Assembly (NCBI GenBank): GCA_000752035.1
Contig: CCFE01000024.1
Location: 248,001 to 312,000, forward strand
DNA: 64,000 nt
Source of the DNA: Bacillus rubiinfantis
GTDB taxonomy: Bacteria > Bacillota > Bacilli > Bacillales > Cytobacillaceae
Direction of reading: 5' to 3'
A model generated the notes under the pieces. It was not told where the DNA came from. It ran no database searches and worked only from the letters and a program-made list of their open reading frames with translations. Shown in pieces: positions 49,854 through 60,300 of this stretch (the first letter of the stretch is position 1; every line of letters starts with the position of its first letter). A program made the position numbers and the translations under genes.

Positions 49854-50760
49854 ATTTAAGAAGTGTCGGATTTAAAAGTTGTTGAATTTCCTTTTCCCTC
49901 TCTGTTTCTTCTTGATCCTTACGATACCATTCAAAAAATACTTGAGCTAACACCACTGCATAAATAACTTCTTGGATAATTTTCATGACAACACCGCCGA
50001 GACGTTGGTCATAAAGAACTGGCATAGAACTAAACAATTCTGGGCCGCTTAAATTCAAATTAGTGAATGTAGCTGTTCCCACGCATAAGCTCATAACCTT
50101 ACCCCATACTGCAGGGTCGTAGTAGGTCGCATAAAGCGCTGTATCGGCAAAGATAATCATTGCACATGCCGGAGTTAAAAGCATTCCATTTACAAATAGA
50201 AAAGCTACTTTGTTAATCCCACTTAGTGAACGATATTCAGGAATAGGGCTTAACAAAGACCACCACATACATAGAGCTGCGATAAATAACACAATCAAGT
50301 AATTGCCTTGCAAAATCCGATGCTGCATAAGTTGATCGAAAACTATTGGAATATGGTAAAAAGAAAACAATCCATTGAATAGCAAAACGGCTATAACCGG
50401 TTTCGTCAGTAATGAAAAGACAACATTAACAGGTTTCTTATTTAATAAAGCACGCCATAACCACGGCGGAATCGCTTTTATCAATAATGGCGGAATTAAT
50501 AACACCATAATAACCATCGTAATCCCATGGATATAAAACATTAAGTGACCCATTAAATCTAACGGTGAGCCTTTAATTGCATACAATATCACGATAGAAG
50601 TTACAAACAATATTGCTTGCTTTGTCGTCAGCGGTTCGCTGTTGGCAAAACTCGAACGAAATTTAATTGTTACTAAAAAATATAAAATCACAATAAAAAG
50701 CAGAATTACGAGAAAATATGGGCTCCAAAGTGCTTTAAATCCAAAAATATTAAACGGCAC
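49852..50760 (-). CDS. ctaG: cytochrome c oxidase assembly factor CtaG
   Basis: Bacillus-type CtaG (caa3_CtaG family), a polytopic membrane protein needed to deliver copper to the CuB centre. About seven hydrophobic segments; conserved histidines in LMGHLMFYIHGITMV and FNGLFSFYHIPIVFD. GTG 50760 with GAGGTGAG upstream. Length is 302 residues. It is separated from ctaF by a terminator. Confidence 0.94.
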   Translation of the reverse strand: MPFNIFGFKALWSPYFLVILLFIVILYFLVTIKFRSSFANSEPLTTKQAILFVTSIVILYAIKGSPLDLMGHLMFYIHGITMVIMVLLIPPLLIKAIPPWLWRALLNKKPVNVVFSLLTKPVIAVLLFNGLFSFYHIPIVFDQLMQHRILQGNYLIVLFIAALCMWWSLLSPIPEYRSLSGINKVAFLFVNGMLLTPACAMIIFADTALYATYYDPAVWGKVMSLCVGTATFTNLNLSGPELFSSMPVLYDQRLGGVVMKIIQEVIYAVVLAQVFFEWYRKDQEETEREKEIQQLLNPTLLK

Positions 50761-50850
50761 CTTTCAACTCACCTCGATTATTAGTAAAGAACTTGTCTCT
50801 ATTATACCGATTGCATAATGAAGAGACAAAACAGAAGACTTTATTAAATG

Positions 50851-50874
50851 AGAAAAATCGGCATGCTGCCGATT
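50851..50874 (-). terminator. intrinsic terminator of ctaF
   Basis: Stem AATCGGCA / TGCCGATT (50856-50863, 50867-50874), three-base loop, then five T residues on the minus strand. Confidence 0.88.
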
Positions 50875-50907
50875 CTCTCTTTCACTCTATTGGTCATTGA
50901 TAACTTT

Positions 50908-51243
50908 TTACCACCAAATGATGGTCATAAAAGCTAATATCATGATTAAGCCCATAAACAAGCCCGTAAATAAGAACATGCTCGGTGCTTCGTGACCTTT
51001 ATGACTCATATGCATGAAATAATACAGCTGAAATACAACCTGGACCGTAGCTAACAACAGGATAAATGGTACGATAAATGCAGCTGTAAATCCTTTAGCG
51101 GCAACTGCTGCAAACGCCACAAAGGTTAAAAATAACATCAGCGAAAAGGAAATGATTTGATAACGCATTTCCTCAGCGTTTTTCTTGCGGCGATATTCTA
51201 AATCGACTCGTGTATTATTTGAGTTTAATGGCTGATTCGTCAT
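50908..51243 (-). CDS. ctaF: cytochrome c oxidase subunit IV (CtaF)
   Basis: Small caa3 oxidase subunit with three membrane helices (about 33-53, 58-78, 88-110). ATG 51243 (MTNQPLNSN) lies two bases after the ctaE stop codon with GGTGGG upstream; the longer frame is inside ctaE. Length is 111 residues. Last gene of the ctaC-ctaF unit. Confidence 0.94.
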   Translation of the reverse strand: MTNQPLNSNNTRVDLEYRRKKNAEEMRYQIISFSLMLFLTFVAFAAVAAKGFTAAFIVPFILLLATVQVVFQLYYFMHMSHKGHEAPSMFLFTGLFMGLIMILAFMTIIWW

Positions 51244-51245
51244 AT

Positions 51246-51875
51246 TTATCCCACCATCCCCATCAAATATACTACTGTAAAAATAAATACCCAAACGACA
51301 TCAATAAAATGCCAATAAAGGCTGGCAACATAGAACTTTGGTGCATTGTAAAGGCTTAATCCACGTTTTGAGTTACGAATCATCAGAGCTAAGATCCAAC
51401 CTAATCCAAAGGTGACGTGTGCACCATGGAAGCCTACTAATGTATAGAATGCTGAAGCAAATGCACTGCTAGAAAACGTATGATGGTATTCATGAACATA
51501 GTGATTAAACTCATAAATTTCCAGTACCAAAAAGCCAAAGCCTAATAATACAGTAATTCCAAGCCACAACATCATCTTTTTAAAAGCAAAGTTTTTCATA
51601 TGGTACATTGCGTATACGCTAGTAAGTGAGCTAGTTAATAACAGCATCGTTGCTACAATTGTTAACGGCAGCTCAAACATATCCTTTGCTAATGCATGGG
51701 ATGAATCCGGAACCTTATCCTTTAAAGCTAAATATGTGGCGAAGAGAGAGGCAAAGAGCACCGTCTCTCCACCTAAGAATAACCAAAAACCTAAAAATTT
51801 ATTTTTTGCTTCGAGGGTGGATCTTTCAGGCGAAGCAGGCCATGTTTCATATGTTAATTTTTCTTCAGCTTGCAT
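51246..51875 (-). CDS. ctaE: cytochrome c oxidase subunit III (CtaE)
   Basis: Five-helix subunit III of the caa3 oxidase: GGETVLFASLFATYLAL, then HVTFGLGWILAL and SLYWHFIDVVWVFIFTVVYL (family signature). ATG 51875 overlaps the ctaD stop codon (TAATG). Length is 209 residues. Confidence 0.96.
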   Translation of the reverse strand: MQAEEKLTYETWPASPERSTLEAKNKFLGFWLFLGGETVLFASLFATYLALKDKVPDSSHALAKDMFELPLTIVATMLLLTSSLTSVYAMYHMKNFAFKKMMLWLGITVLLGFGFLVLEIYEFNHYVHEYHHTFSSSAFASAFYTLVGFHGAHVTFGLGWILALMIRNSKRGLSLYNAPKFYVASLYWHFIDVVWVFIFTVVYLMGMVG

Positions 51876-53740
51876 TATGCCTCAGCCCCCTTATCATCAT
51901 CTAAATCTTCTTTATGAATATGGAAGCCATGGTCATCCTTTAATGAACGGAATAACATGGAACCAAATGTAATCACTAAGCCGAATATTAATAGCGGTAT
52001 CGCCCATGGTTTATCATCGGGATGATACATCGCACCGAATGCAGCAATAAATAGACCAAGAGATATCATAAATGGAGTAAATGATGAATTAGGCATATGA
52101 ATGTCACCAAGTGGTTCTGCAGGTGTCATCCCCTTTTTACCTTCCATTTTTTCCAGCCAAAGTGCATCTAACCCACGCACAAGGGGTAATTGTTTAAAAT
52201 TATAAAATGGCGGCGGTGAAGGAATCGCCCATTCAAGTGTTCTTCCATCTTCCCACGGGTCATTGCCGACTTTTACGTTCTTCACTTGTGTCACTACAAT
52301 ATTATAAAGCAGTAATAGTACACCAAGTGACATGAATAATGCACCAACGGAACTAATCAAGTTTCCGGAATCGAGACCTTGCCCAGGAAGGAACGTGAAT
52401 ACACGCCGCGGCATTCCCCATAGGCCTAAGAAATGCTGAATAAAGAATGTTAAATGGAAACCAATGAAGAACAACCAGAAAGTAATTTTTCCCAACGTTT
52501 CATTTAACATCGTTCCAAACATTTTTGGCCACCAGTAATGGGTACCGGCTAGGAGTGCTAATACAACCCCACCAACGATAACATAGTGGAAGTGGGCGAC
52601 AACGAAATACGTATCATGATATTGGTAGTCAGCAGCAGCAGTAGCAACCATTACACCTGTTACTCCGCCCATTACAAATGACGGAATAAATGCAAACGCA
52701 TAATACATTGGTGTTGTGAACTTTACGCTTCCTCCCCACATCGTAAACAGCCAGTTAAAGATTTTAATTCCTGTAGGAACTCCGATTGCCATTGTGGCAA
52801 CAGCAAAAATAGCGTTTGCTACAGGACCTAATCCAGTTGTAAACATATGGTGTGCCCAAACCATGAACCCTAAAAAGCCGATTAAGACAGTGGCAAACAC
52901 CATCGATGAGTATCCGAAAAGGCGTTTTCGTGAAAAAGTTGAAAAGATTTCCGAAAAAATACCGAATGCTGGAAGTATCAAGATATACACTTCAGGGTGA
53001 CCAAAAATCCAGAAGAGATGCTCCCAGATAACCGTGTTCCCACCCATTGTTACGTCAAAGAAGTTAGCGCCAAACATACGATCAAACATCAATAACGTTA
53101 AACCAACTGTTAATGGCGGGAAGGCAAATAAAATCATTGCTGAAGCAACAAATGTTGTCCAAGTAAACAGCGGCATCCGCATATAGGTCATTCCTGGAGC
53201 ACGCATATTAATAATCGTAACCAAGAAGTTAATTCCGCCGATTAATGTCCCAAGACCCGATATTTGCAGTCCTAGAACATAAAAGTCAATTCCATGGGTT
53301 TTAGAATGAAGTGCCAGTGAGGCATAAGATGTCCAGCCAGCATCAGGCGCTCCTCCCATAATCCAAGATAGATTTAAGAAAACACCACCTAAAAAGAACA
53401 GCCAAAAACCTAATGCGTTTACAAATGGAAACGCTACGTCGCGTGCACCTATTTGCAGCGGCATGACTGCATTCATGAAGGCAAAAAGAAGTGGCATGGC
53501 TGCTAAGAAAATCATTGTTGTTCCGTGCATTGTGATAATTTCATTAAAAGCACCAGCACTAACAAAATCATTATTTGGTACAGCAAGTTGGATTCGGATA
53601 AACACTGCTTCAAGCCCACCGATTAAAAAAAACAATCCACCTGCGATGAGATATAGGATGGCAATTTTTTTATGGTCTACCGTCGTTAGGTAATCCCAAA
53701 TAGTAGCGCCTATTCCTTTTTTCTGAGCGTAGGTACTCAC
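51875..53740 (-). CDS. ctaD: cytochrome c oxidase subunit I (CtaD)
   Basis: Catalytic subunit with heme a and the heme a3-CuB centre. Ligand histidines in NEIITMHGTTMIFL, the CuB motif WIFGHPEVYILILPAFG, HHMFTTG and FVVAHFHYVIVGG are intact; the HPEVY tyrosine forms the His-Tyr cross-link. Length is 621 residues with about 14 membrane helices. GTG 53740 follows GGGAGG at seven bases. Confidence 0.98.
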   Translation of the reverse strand: MSTYAQKKGIGATIWDYLTTVDHKKIAILYLIAGGLFFLIGGLEAVFIRIQLAVPNNDFVSAGAFNEIITMHGTTMIFLAAMPLLFAFMNAVMPLQIGARDVAFPFVNALGFWLFFLGGVFLNLSWIMGGAPDAGWTSYASLALHSKTHGIDFYVLGLQISGLGTLIGGINFLVTIINMRAPGMTYMRMPLFTWTTFVASAMILFAFPPLTVGLTLLMFDRMFGANFFDVTMGGNTVIWEHLFWIFGHPEVYILILPAFGIFSEIFSTFSRKRLFGYSSMVFATVLIGFLGFMVWAHHMFTTGLGPVANAIFAVATMAIGVPTGIKIFNWLFTMWGGSVKFTTPMYYAFAFIPSFVMGGVTGVMVATAAADYQYHDTYFVVAHFHYVIVGGVVLALLAGTHYWWPKMFGTMLNETLGKITFWLFFIGFHLTFFIQHFLGLWGMPRRVFTFLPGQGLDSGNLISSVGALFMSLGVLLLLYNIVVTQVKNVKVGNDPWEDGRTLEWAIPSPPPFYNFKQLPLVRGLDALWLEKMEGKKGMTPAEPLGDIHMPNSSFTPFMISLGLFIAAFGAMYHPDDKPWAIPLLIFGLVITFGSMLFRSLKDDHGFHIHKEDLDDDKGAEA

Positions 53741-53768
53741 AATGTAACCTCCCTTTCTTCCAATTCCC

Positions 53769-54827
53769 CTATTCCTGAACCTTTAAGCCCATTAAATATT
53801 CAGCTAAGGCATCGAGCTGCTCGTCTGTCATATTAGGATATTTATTCGTCATTTCGTTGCCCGGTTTATAGGTTTCAGGATCCTTTATCCAATTCTTTAA
53901 CTCTTCCTTGTTATGATCTAAGATGCCGGCAACACGGGAGCGTTCACCAAAATTTGTTAAGTTTGGAGCTACACGAGCTGTATCTGGCATTTTATTTTCA
54001 GGTGTAACGGCGTGACAGCCAATACAACTTTTATTGAATATTTCTTGACCTTGAGCAGCTAAATCCGTTTCTGCTTTTTTCGGCTCTTTAACGTTTTGCA
54101 TGGCAGTTACCCATGCATCAAATTGATCTCTCGTCATCGCTTTGACTTTAAAGTCCATTAAAGCGTGCGATGGCCCACAAAGTTCTGCACACTTCCCGTA
54201 GAATAAGTTACCAGCTTCATTGGCACGCTTTTCATCGAATATTAGCCAAAATTTATTCACATTATCTGTATTTGTATCTAATTTTCCACCTACTGCTGGA
54301 ATCCAGAAGGAGTGCTTTACATCTAATGATTTTAGATTAAAATAAACCTTTTCATTGGTAGGAACAACCAAGTCTTGACTTGTAACAATCTTTTGTTTTG
54401 GATACTCAAAATCCCACCAATATAAATGAGAACGAACGTTAATAACGAGTGCATCTGATTTTTCCTTATCCATCTCTTTAACATCAGCAAGCTTAAATGT
54501 AGCCGCTACAGTTGGCACTGCTAAAATTAACAAAAGCAAAATTGGGATGACTGTCCAAATAATTTCTAATGTATGACTTCCTTCCACCTGCTTAGGAATT
54601 CTGTCATCTTTCCTCCGATAACGGAAAAAAACAATTGCGAAGATAACCATAACAACAATAATAACTCCAACCATGATGTAAGTACTAAGCTTCATTAAAT
54701 CATATTGGATGTCTGCAACTTCACCGGCAGGCCGTAACGCGGAAAGATATGGTTCACCACAGCCGGAGAGTACGAGCGCTAAAATCGCAAATAACGAAAT
54801 CAGTCGCCATTTCGCAAGCCTTTTCAT
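53769..54827 (-). CDS. ctaC: cytochrome c oxidase subunit II with cytochrome c domain (CtaC)
   Basis: Lipoprotein subunit II of a caa3-type oxidase. Lipobox LVLSGCG (Cys about 23), two membrane helices (about 48-70, 92-112), CuA site in GKCAELCGPSHALMDF (about 215) and a C-terminal heme-c domain with CIGCH (about 278) and an axial-Met region NKYPNMTDEQ. The fused heme-c domain makes this a caa3 rather than an aa3 enzyme. Length is 352 residues. Confidence 0.97.
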   Translation of the reverse strand: MKRLAKWRLISLFAILALVLSGCGEPYLSALRPAGEVADIQYDLMKLSTYIMVGVIIVVMVIFAIVFFRYRRKDDRIPKQVEGSHTLEIIWTVIPILLLLILAVPTVAATFKLADVKEMDKEKSDALVINVRSHLYWWDFEYPKQKIVTSQDLVVPTNEKVYFNLKSLDVKHSFWIPAVGGKLDTNTDNVNKFWLIFDEKRANEAGNLFYGKCAELCGPSHALMDFKVKAMTRDQFDAWVTAMQNVKEPKKAETDLAAQGQEIFNKSCIGCHAVTPENKMPDTARVAPNLTNFGERSRVAGILDHNKEELKNWIKDPETYKPGNEMTNKYPNMTDEQLDALAEYLMGLKVQE

Positions 54828-54893
54828 AGCTTCATCAAACCCCTCTTTCGTTCAAGTATTCTTTTATTGTGCGATCAAAGAAGTTATGTAGGT

Positions 54894-54939
54894 CTTCTTT
54901 TCTGTTTCATCTCCCATCCCCATTGATACAGAAAAGAAG
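54894..54939. repeat. 12-bp inverted repeat between ctaB and ctaC
   Basis: CTTCTTTTCTGT (54894-54905) and its exact complement (54928-54939) flank a 22-base loop. The stem is A/T-rich with no T tract. It is placed between ctaC and ctaB and could affect mRNA processing or regulation. Confidence 0.5.
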
Positions 54940-54958
54940 TGTTAGACAAAAACTAATT

Positions 54959-55885
54959 TTAAATTAAAGTAACTAGAACCATCGCTACAAAAATAATTGT
55001 TAAATATTGCAATGAGTAAATAAACATTAGTTTTGCCCACTTTATGTCATCTTTGATCCTATATCCATAAATCCCCAAAGCTAGCCAGCCTACATTTAAT
55101 AACATAGCTAGAATTAGAAATGGGATTCCTAACTTAATAAGCAAAAACGGTATTGGTAATAATAATGCAACCCATAACACAATATGGAGTTTTGTAGTCT
55201 TAAACCCCTTTACAACTGGAAGCATTGGAATACCGGCTGCTCTGTATTCATTTACTCTTCTCATGGCTAGAGCATAAAAATGCGGCGGCTGCCAAGCAAA
55301 CATTAGAATGAATAACGCCCATGCCATTAAATCCAAGTTAGCATCTACTGCTGCCCAGCCGATAAGCGGTGGGACAGCTCCAGAAATGCTGCCTATTATC
55401 GTATTAGATACAAGCTGTCGCTTTGACCACAAAGTATAAAGGACTACATAACTAAAAACTCCAAGCAGTCCAATAACTGTTGCAGTGACAGTGGTTAACA
55501 ATAAAGACAGTGTTCCTAGTCCAATTAAGGAAATACCCAATCCTAAGACTCTGGAAGGGATCACTTTCCCAGTTACAGTTGGTCTGGATTTTGTTCTTTC
55601 CATTAAATGATCAATATCGCGATCTACATAATTATTAATTACACAGGAACCAGCTATAATTAGTGAGGAACCCGCGACTGTAAAAAACACAATATTTAAA
55701 TTATCCAGGAAACTTTGCCCAGTAAAATGGAGCGCTAGCCATAAACCTGTAAAGGTCGTAATTAAGTTTGAGTTAACAATCCCAATCTTAATTAAGGCAA
55801 GAAAATCTTTCCATGCAGATGTTTTATAAGAATCTGTATGAAGACTTGCTGCTCCATTCGAGGTAGCAGTCTTTGTGTTAGACAT
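54959..55885 (-). CDS. ctaB: protoheme IX farnesyltransferase (heme O synthase) CtaB
   Basis: Membrane prenyltransferase converting heme B to heme O. Aspartate-rich motif CVINNYVDRDIDHLMERTKSR in part (about 92-112), a second motif near GIPMLPVVKGFKTTK, and about nine membrane helices. ATG 55885 (MSNTKTAT) has AGGAGG eight bases upstream; a longer frame lacks support. Length is 308 residues. Works with CtaA, encoded divergently. Confidence 0.96.
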   Translation of the reverse strand: MSNTKTATSNGAASLHTDSYKTSAWKDFLALIKIGIVNSNLITTFTGLWLALHFTGQSFLDNLNIVFFTVAGSSLIIAGSCVINNYVDRDIDHLMERTKSRPTVTGKVIPSRVLGLGISLIGLGTLSLLLTTVTATVIGLLGVFSYVVLYTLWSKRQLVSNTIIGSISGAVPPLIGWAAVDANLDLMAWALFILMFAWQPPHFYALAMRRVNEYRAAGIPMLPVVKGFKTTKLHIVLWVALLLPIPFLLIKLGIPFLILAMLLNVGWLALGIYGYRIKDDIKWAKLMFIYSLQYLTIIFVAMVLVTLI

Positions 55886-56434
55886 CTGATTCTCCTCCTC
55901 ATATATAATCACAATAACCTATAAAAAACTCTGTATATCTCATTAATCCTTTGTAGCAAAAGAAGATATTCTTTTCTCATGATTTTAATAACACTTTCTC
56001 TGTATATTAAATCACACTTTTAGTCATTTTTGTGAACTTTTTTTGAATAATTTTCGTCTAAATTGTGAACGGGGTAAATTTCACTTGTTTAATTCCTTTT
56101 TTACTAGATTTCCACATGAGATTTTCGCGTATCTAAAAATGGGGAAGAAATTAAATTGTCTTTTTAAGTAAATTTTTATAAAGTAATGATTCAAATTAAC
56201 TGTCCTTACTTATATTTCTAACAAACTGCCAACAAAGTTTCAACTGTTTTCACTATAATAATAGTAGAAAATAAAAATTATTGATTTAACGCTAAATAAT
56301 AGAGTGAAATTCTGTTCTTTTTTAGCGGAATTCGTTATGATTGATAGAGGTTTTCCTAATCTGTTTGCAATCATTATACTTTTTACAGTAAGCGAATACA
56401 AATTTTTGAACTAATGGTAAGAAGGTGAATTTTT
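55886..56434. promoter_or_regulatory. divergent ctaB/ctaA control region with ResD-like sites
   Basis: 549 AT-rich bases without a gene. TTTGTGAAC (56029-56037) and ATTGTGAAC (56062-56070) resemble the published ResD site TTTGTGAAT; ResDE controls ctaA in B. subtilis. CTCTGTATAT occurs twice (55929-55938 and 55998-56007); read on the minus strand the first is TATACA, with TTTGCT 17 bases upstream, a candidate ctaB promoter. Toward ctaA a TATACT (56375-56380) is the best -10. Confidence 0.5.
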
Positions 56435-57343
56435 TTGCGGCAATCCTTAAAATGGTTGGCAGTTGCCACTACAATCATGATGATTTTTATTTTACTAGGC
56501 GGGGCATTAGTCACAAAGACTGATTCTGGCATGGGCTGTGGCCGTTCATGGCCCTTATGTGATGGTGAACTACTACCAACCAAGATTACACCGGAATTAG
56601 TAATCGAATTATCTCATCGCCTCGTATCTGGTCTTGGCGGAATCATGGTATTAATTCTCTCTTTGTGGTCATGGAAAACAATCGGCCATATCCGTGAAAC
56701 GAAATTTCTGTCTATTCTTTCGATTTTCTTTTTACTATTACAAGGATTAATCGGAGCTGCGGCAGTTGTTTGGGGACAATCCGATTTTGTGCTGGCATTG
56801 CATTTCGGTATCTCATTAATTTCCTTTGCAGCTGTTTTTTTATTAACGCTGTTAATTTTTGAAATTGATAAAAAGTTCGATGCTGAAAAGCTTGTCATTG
56901 ATAAAAAAATGGGCTTTCACATCGTTGCTATTACAATTTATAGTTATCTAGTTATTTATACTGGTGCACTCGTCCGTCACACCAATTCAAGTTTGATTTG
57001 TCGAGACTGGCCGCTCTGCTTAAACGACAGGCCAACTCTACCGGAAAATCTATATGAATGGGTACAAATGGGGCATCGGGCTGCTGCAGGAGTATTATTT
57101 CTTTGGATTGTTTCTGTTACCATTATGGCTGTTCGACACTATCAGGAGCAGAAAGTTCTCTATTGGGGATGGATCATTTCCTTAATCCTTGTTTCCCTGC
57201 AGATCATTGCAGGAGCACTCATTATCTTTACACATTTAAACCTTTACATTGCTCTATTACATGCCTTGTTTATCACCTTACTTTTTGGGGTATTCAGCTA
57301 TTTCATTCTATTATACTCACGTTCTAAACGGTATCATAGTTAA
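56435..57343 (+). CDS. ctaA: heme A synthase CtaA
   Basis: Oxidises heme O to heme A. Eight membrane helices in two four-helix halves, each with a cysteine pair (GMGCGRSWPLC and LICRDWPLC) and conserved histidines (ELSHRLVSGL, QMGHRAAAG). TTG 56435 with AAGGTG seven bases upstream. Length is 302 residues. Divergent from ctaB; convergent with pyc across a terminator. Confidence 0.96.
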   Translation: MRQSLKWLAVATTIMMIFILLGGALVTKTDSGMGCGRSWPLCDGELLPTKITPELVIELSHRLVSGLGGIMVLILSLWSWKTIGHIRETKFLSILSIFFLLLQGLIGAAAVVWGQSDFVLALHFGISLISFAAVFLLTLLIFEIDKKFDAEKLVIDKKMGFHIVAITIYSYLVIYTGALVRHTNSSLICRDWPLCLNDRPTLPENLYEWVQMGHRAAAGVLFLWIVSVTIMAVRHYQEQKVLYWGWIISLILVSLQIIAGALIIFTHLNLYIALLHALFITLLFGVFSYFILLYSRSKRYHS

Positions 57344-57380
57344 ATAAAGAGTTGCCGACCAATCGCGGCAACTCTTTATT
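57343..57380. terminator. bidirectional terminator between ctaA and pyc
   Basis: Perfect 15-pair stem (57343-57357, 57366-57380) with an eight-base loop between convergent genes. Confidence 0.92.
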
Positions 57381-57383
57381 GTC

Positions 57384-60300
57384 TTATCCCTTGATTAATT
57401 CAATCATTAGATCTCCTGTTTGAATGGCATCTCCACTAGCCACATAAATGTCCTTTACAATTCCCGAAAACGGTGCTTGTACAGTAGTTTCCATTTTCAT
57501 TGCCTCTGTAATCATTAAATGATCGCCACGTTCCACTTTTTCACCTTTTTCAACGATTACTTTAATGACAGTACCCGGCATGGATGCAGATATATGTGTT
57601 TCGTTTTTAGGATCGCCCTTTAATCTAGCAGCAACGGTTGCTTTAATACTATCATCTTTAATGACAACCTCCCGCGGCTGACCATTTAATTCAAAATAGA
57701 CCACTCTAGTACCATCAGCTTGCGCTTGACCAATAGAAACAAGCTTCACAATTAAGGTCTTCCCGGTTTCAATTTCTACTTCAATTTCCTCACCTAAGCG
57801 CAGGCCATAAAGGAAAGTTGGCGTATCTAGCACAGAGACGTTCCCAAAGCGCTCAACCGTTTTACAATAGTCAAGAAATACTTTTGGATAGAGTGCGTAA
57901 GAAATGATCTCAAACTCCGTAACCTGTCGACCTAATTCTTTATAAAGTTCTTTCTTAAGACTTTCAAAATCTACCGGTGCCAGCAATTCTCCAGGTCGTT
58001 CTTCGAGTGGTTTCTTCCCCTTTAGAATAACTTTTTGTAATTCAGCAGGAAAACCACCATGCGGCTGTCCTAGATAGCCTGCGAATAATTCAACGACTGA
58101 ATCTGGGAAATCAAGCGTATCTCCTTTTTGTAAAACATCTTGCTCGGTTAAATTATTTTGGACCATGAACAGGGCCATATCCCCGACGACCTTTGAAGAA
58201 GGAGTTACCTTTACAATATCACCGAACATTTGATTTACACGTGAATACATGTCTTTCACTTCATCCCATTTTTCAGCCAACCCAACAGCTTTTGCTTGCT
58301 GCTGGAGATTGCTATACTGGCCGCCAGGCATTTCATGCTGATAAATTTCAGAATGTGGTGACATCATGCCGCTCTCAAAATCGTGATAATATTTGCGCAC
58401 ATCTTCCCAATAATATGAGAGCTTTTCAAGTGCGTCAATGTTTACCGCCAATTTTCTGTCTCTGCTATCAAGCGCATAATATAAGGAATTTACACTTGGC
58501 TGTGAAGTTAGTCCCGCCATCGTACTTAAAGCTGTATCAACAATATCAACACCGCCTTCAATGGCGCGAGCATAAGTGAAAATACCATTTCCACTTGTAT
58601 CATGGGTATGAAGGTGAATCGGGATATCCACAGTGGCTTTTAATTCAGAAACTAGACGATAGGCAGCTTCAGGTTTTAACAGACCTGCCATATCCTTGAT
58701 TGCTAGAATATGCGCACCTTGGTTTTCAAGCTCTTTAGCCAATTGTTTATAGTATTGTAAATCATACTTAGGTCTCGTTGGGTCTAGAATATCACCAGTA
58801 TAGCAGATTGTCGCTTCAGCGATTTTTCCGGTTTGTCTTACGGCATCAATTGCTGTCTCCATTCCCTTTACCCAATTCAAACTGTCGAAAATCCGAAAGA
58901 CATCAATGCCTGCCGAGGCGGACAACTGGACAAATTCTCTAATTACATTATCAGGGTAATTCTTATAACCGACAGCATTGGCACCGCGGAACAGCATCTG
59001 AAATAACACATTTGGAATCTTCTCACGTAATAATAACAATCGTTCCCAAGGATCTTCTTTTAAAAAGCGGTATGCAACGTCAAAAGTAGCACCACCCCAC
59101 ATTTCAAATGAGAAAAGATCCGGCAATAACTTTGCCGTTGGCTCGGCAATATGAGCAATATCAGTTGTTCTCATCCGAGTTGCTAATAAAGATTGATGAG
59201 CATCACGAAAGGTTGTGTCAGTGACTAAAACATGTTTTTGCTGTTTTACCCATTTTACCAAGCCTTCGGCACCATGCGTATCCAATATTTGCTTTGTTCC
59301 CGGTTTCAGCGGATAATCAAATGAAAGCCTTGGCACCCTTGGTTTAGCAAGTACAGGGCGCTTCTTTTTTTCGATTCCCGGAAAACCATTAATAGTGACA
59401 TTTCCGATATAATTTAACATCTTAGTCCCACGGTCTTTTCGAACTGAGAAAATAAATAATTCCGGCGTTGTATCAATAAATGATGTGTCATACTGACCAG
59501 TTAAGAACTTTTCATGCTTTACCACGTTTTCCAAAAACGGGATATTTGTTTTTATTCCCCTGATTCTAAATTCCTGTAAATTTCTGACCATTTTTGCTGC
59601 AGCCTGTTCAAAAGTTAAAGCCCATGTCGAAAGTTTTACTAATAAGGAATCATAATATGGCGTGATGACCGCTCCTTGAAATCCATTACCAGCATCTAGG
59701 CGAACACCAAATCCTCCTCCAGAGCGGTATGCCATAATCTTTCCAGTATCCGGCATAAATTGATTTAGCGGATCTTCAGTTGTTACTCTCGATTGAATTG
59801 CATAGCCGTATAACATGATATCTTCTTGTGCAGGAATCCCAATGATTGGACCATGTAATTCATGTCCTTCGGCAACAAAAATTTGTGTATGAACGATATC
59901 AATACCAGTAACCATTTCCGTAACAGTGTGCTCTACCTGAATTCTTGGGTTCACCTCAATAAAATAAAATTTTCCCCCAGAAACTAAAAATTCTACTGTT
60001 CCAGCATTTACATATTCTACATTTTTCATTAAAGTTACCGCAGCGTCACAAATTTCTTTTCGTAGTTCGTTGCCCAGAGACACACTTGGAGCAATTTCGA
60101 CAACTTTCTGATGGCGGCGCTGAACTGAGCAATCGCGCTCGAACAAATGGACGATATTTCCATGACTGTCCCCGATGATTTGCACTTCTATATGTTTTGG
60201 ATTCTCAATTAATTTCTCGATATAAACTTCATCGTTACCGAATGCTGCTTTTGCCTCAGATTTTGCTCTGGCAAATGCTTCTTCTATCTCGTTACGGCTG

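Noticed and set aside
58193..58579. 128-codon plus-strand frame inside pyc
   Set aside because: Antisense to an intact, full-length pyruvate carboxylase; no start signals.
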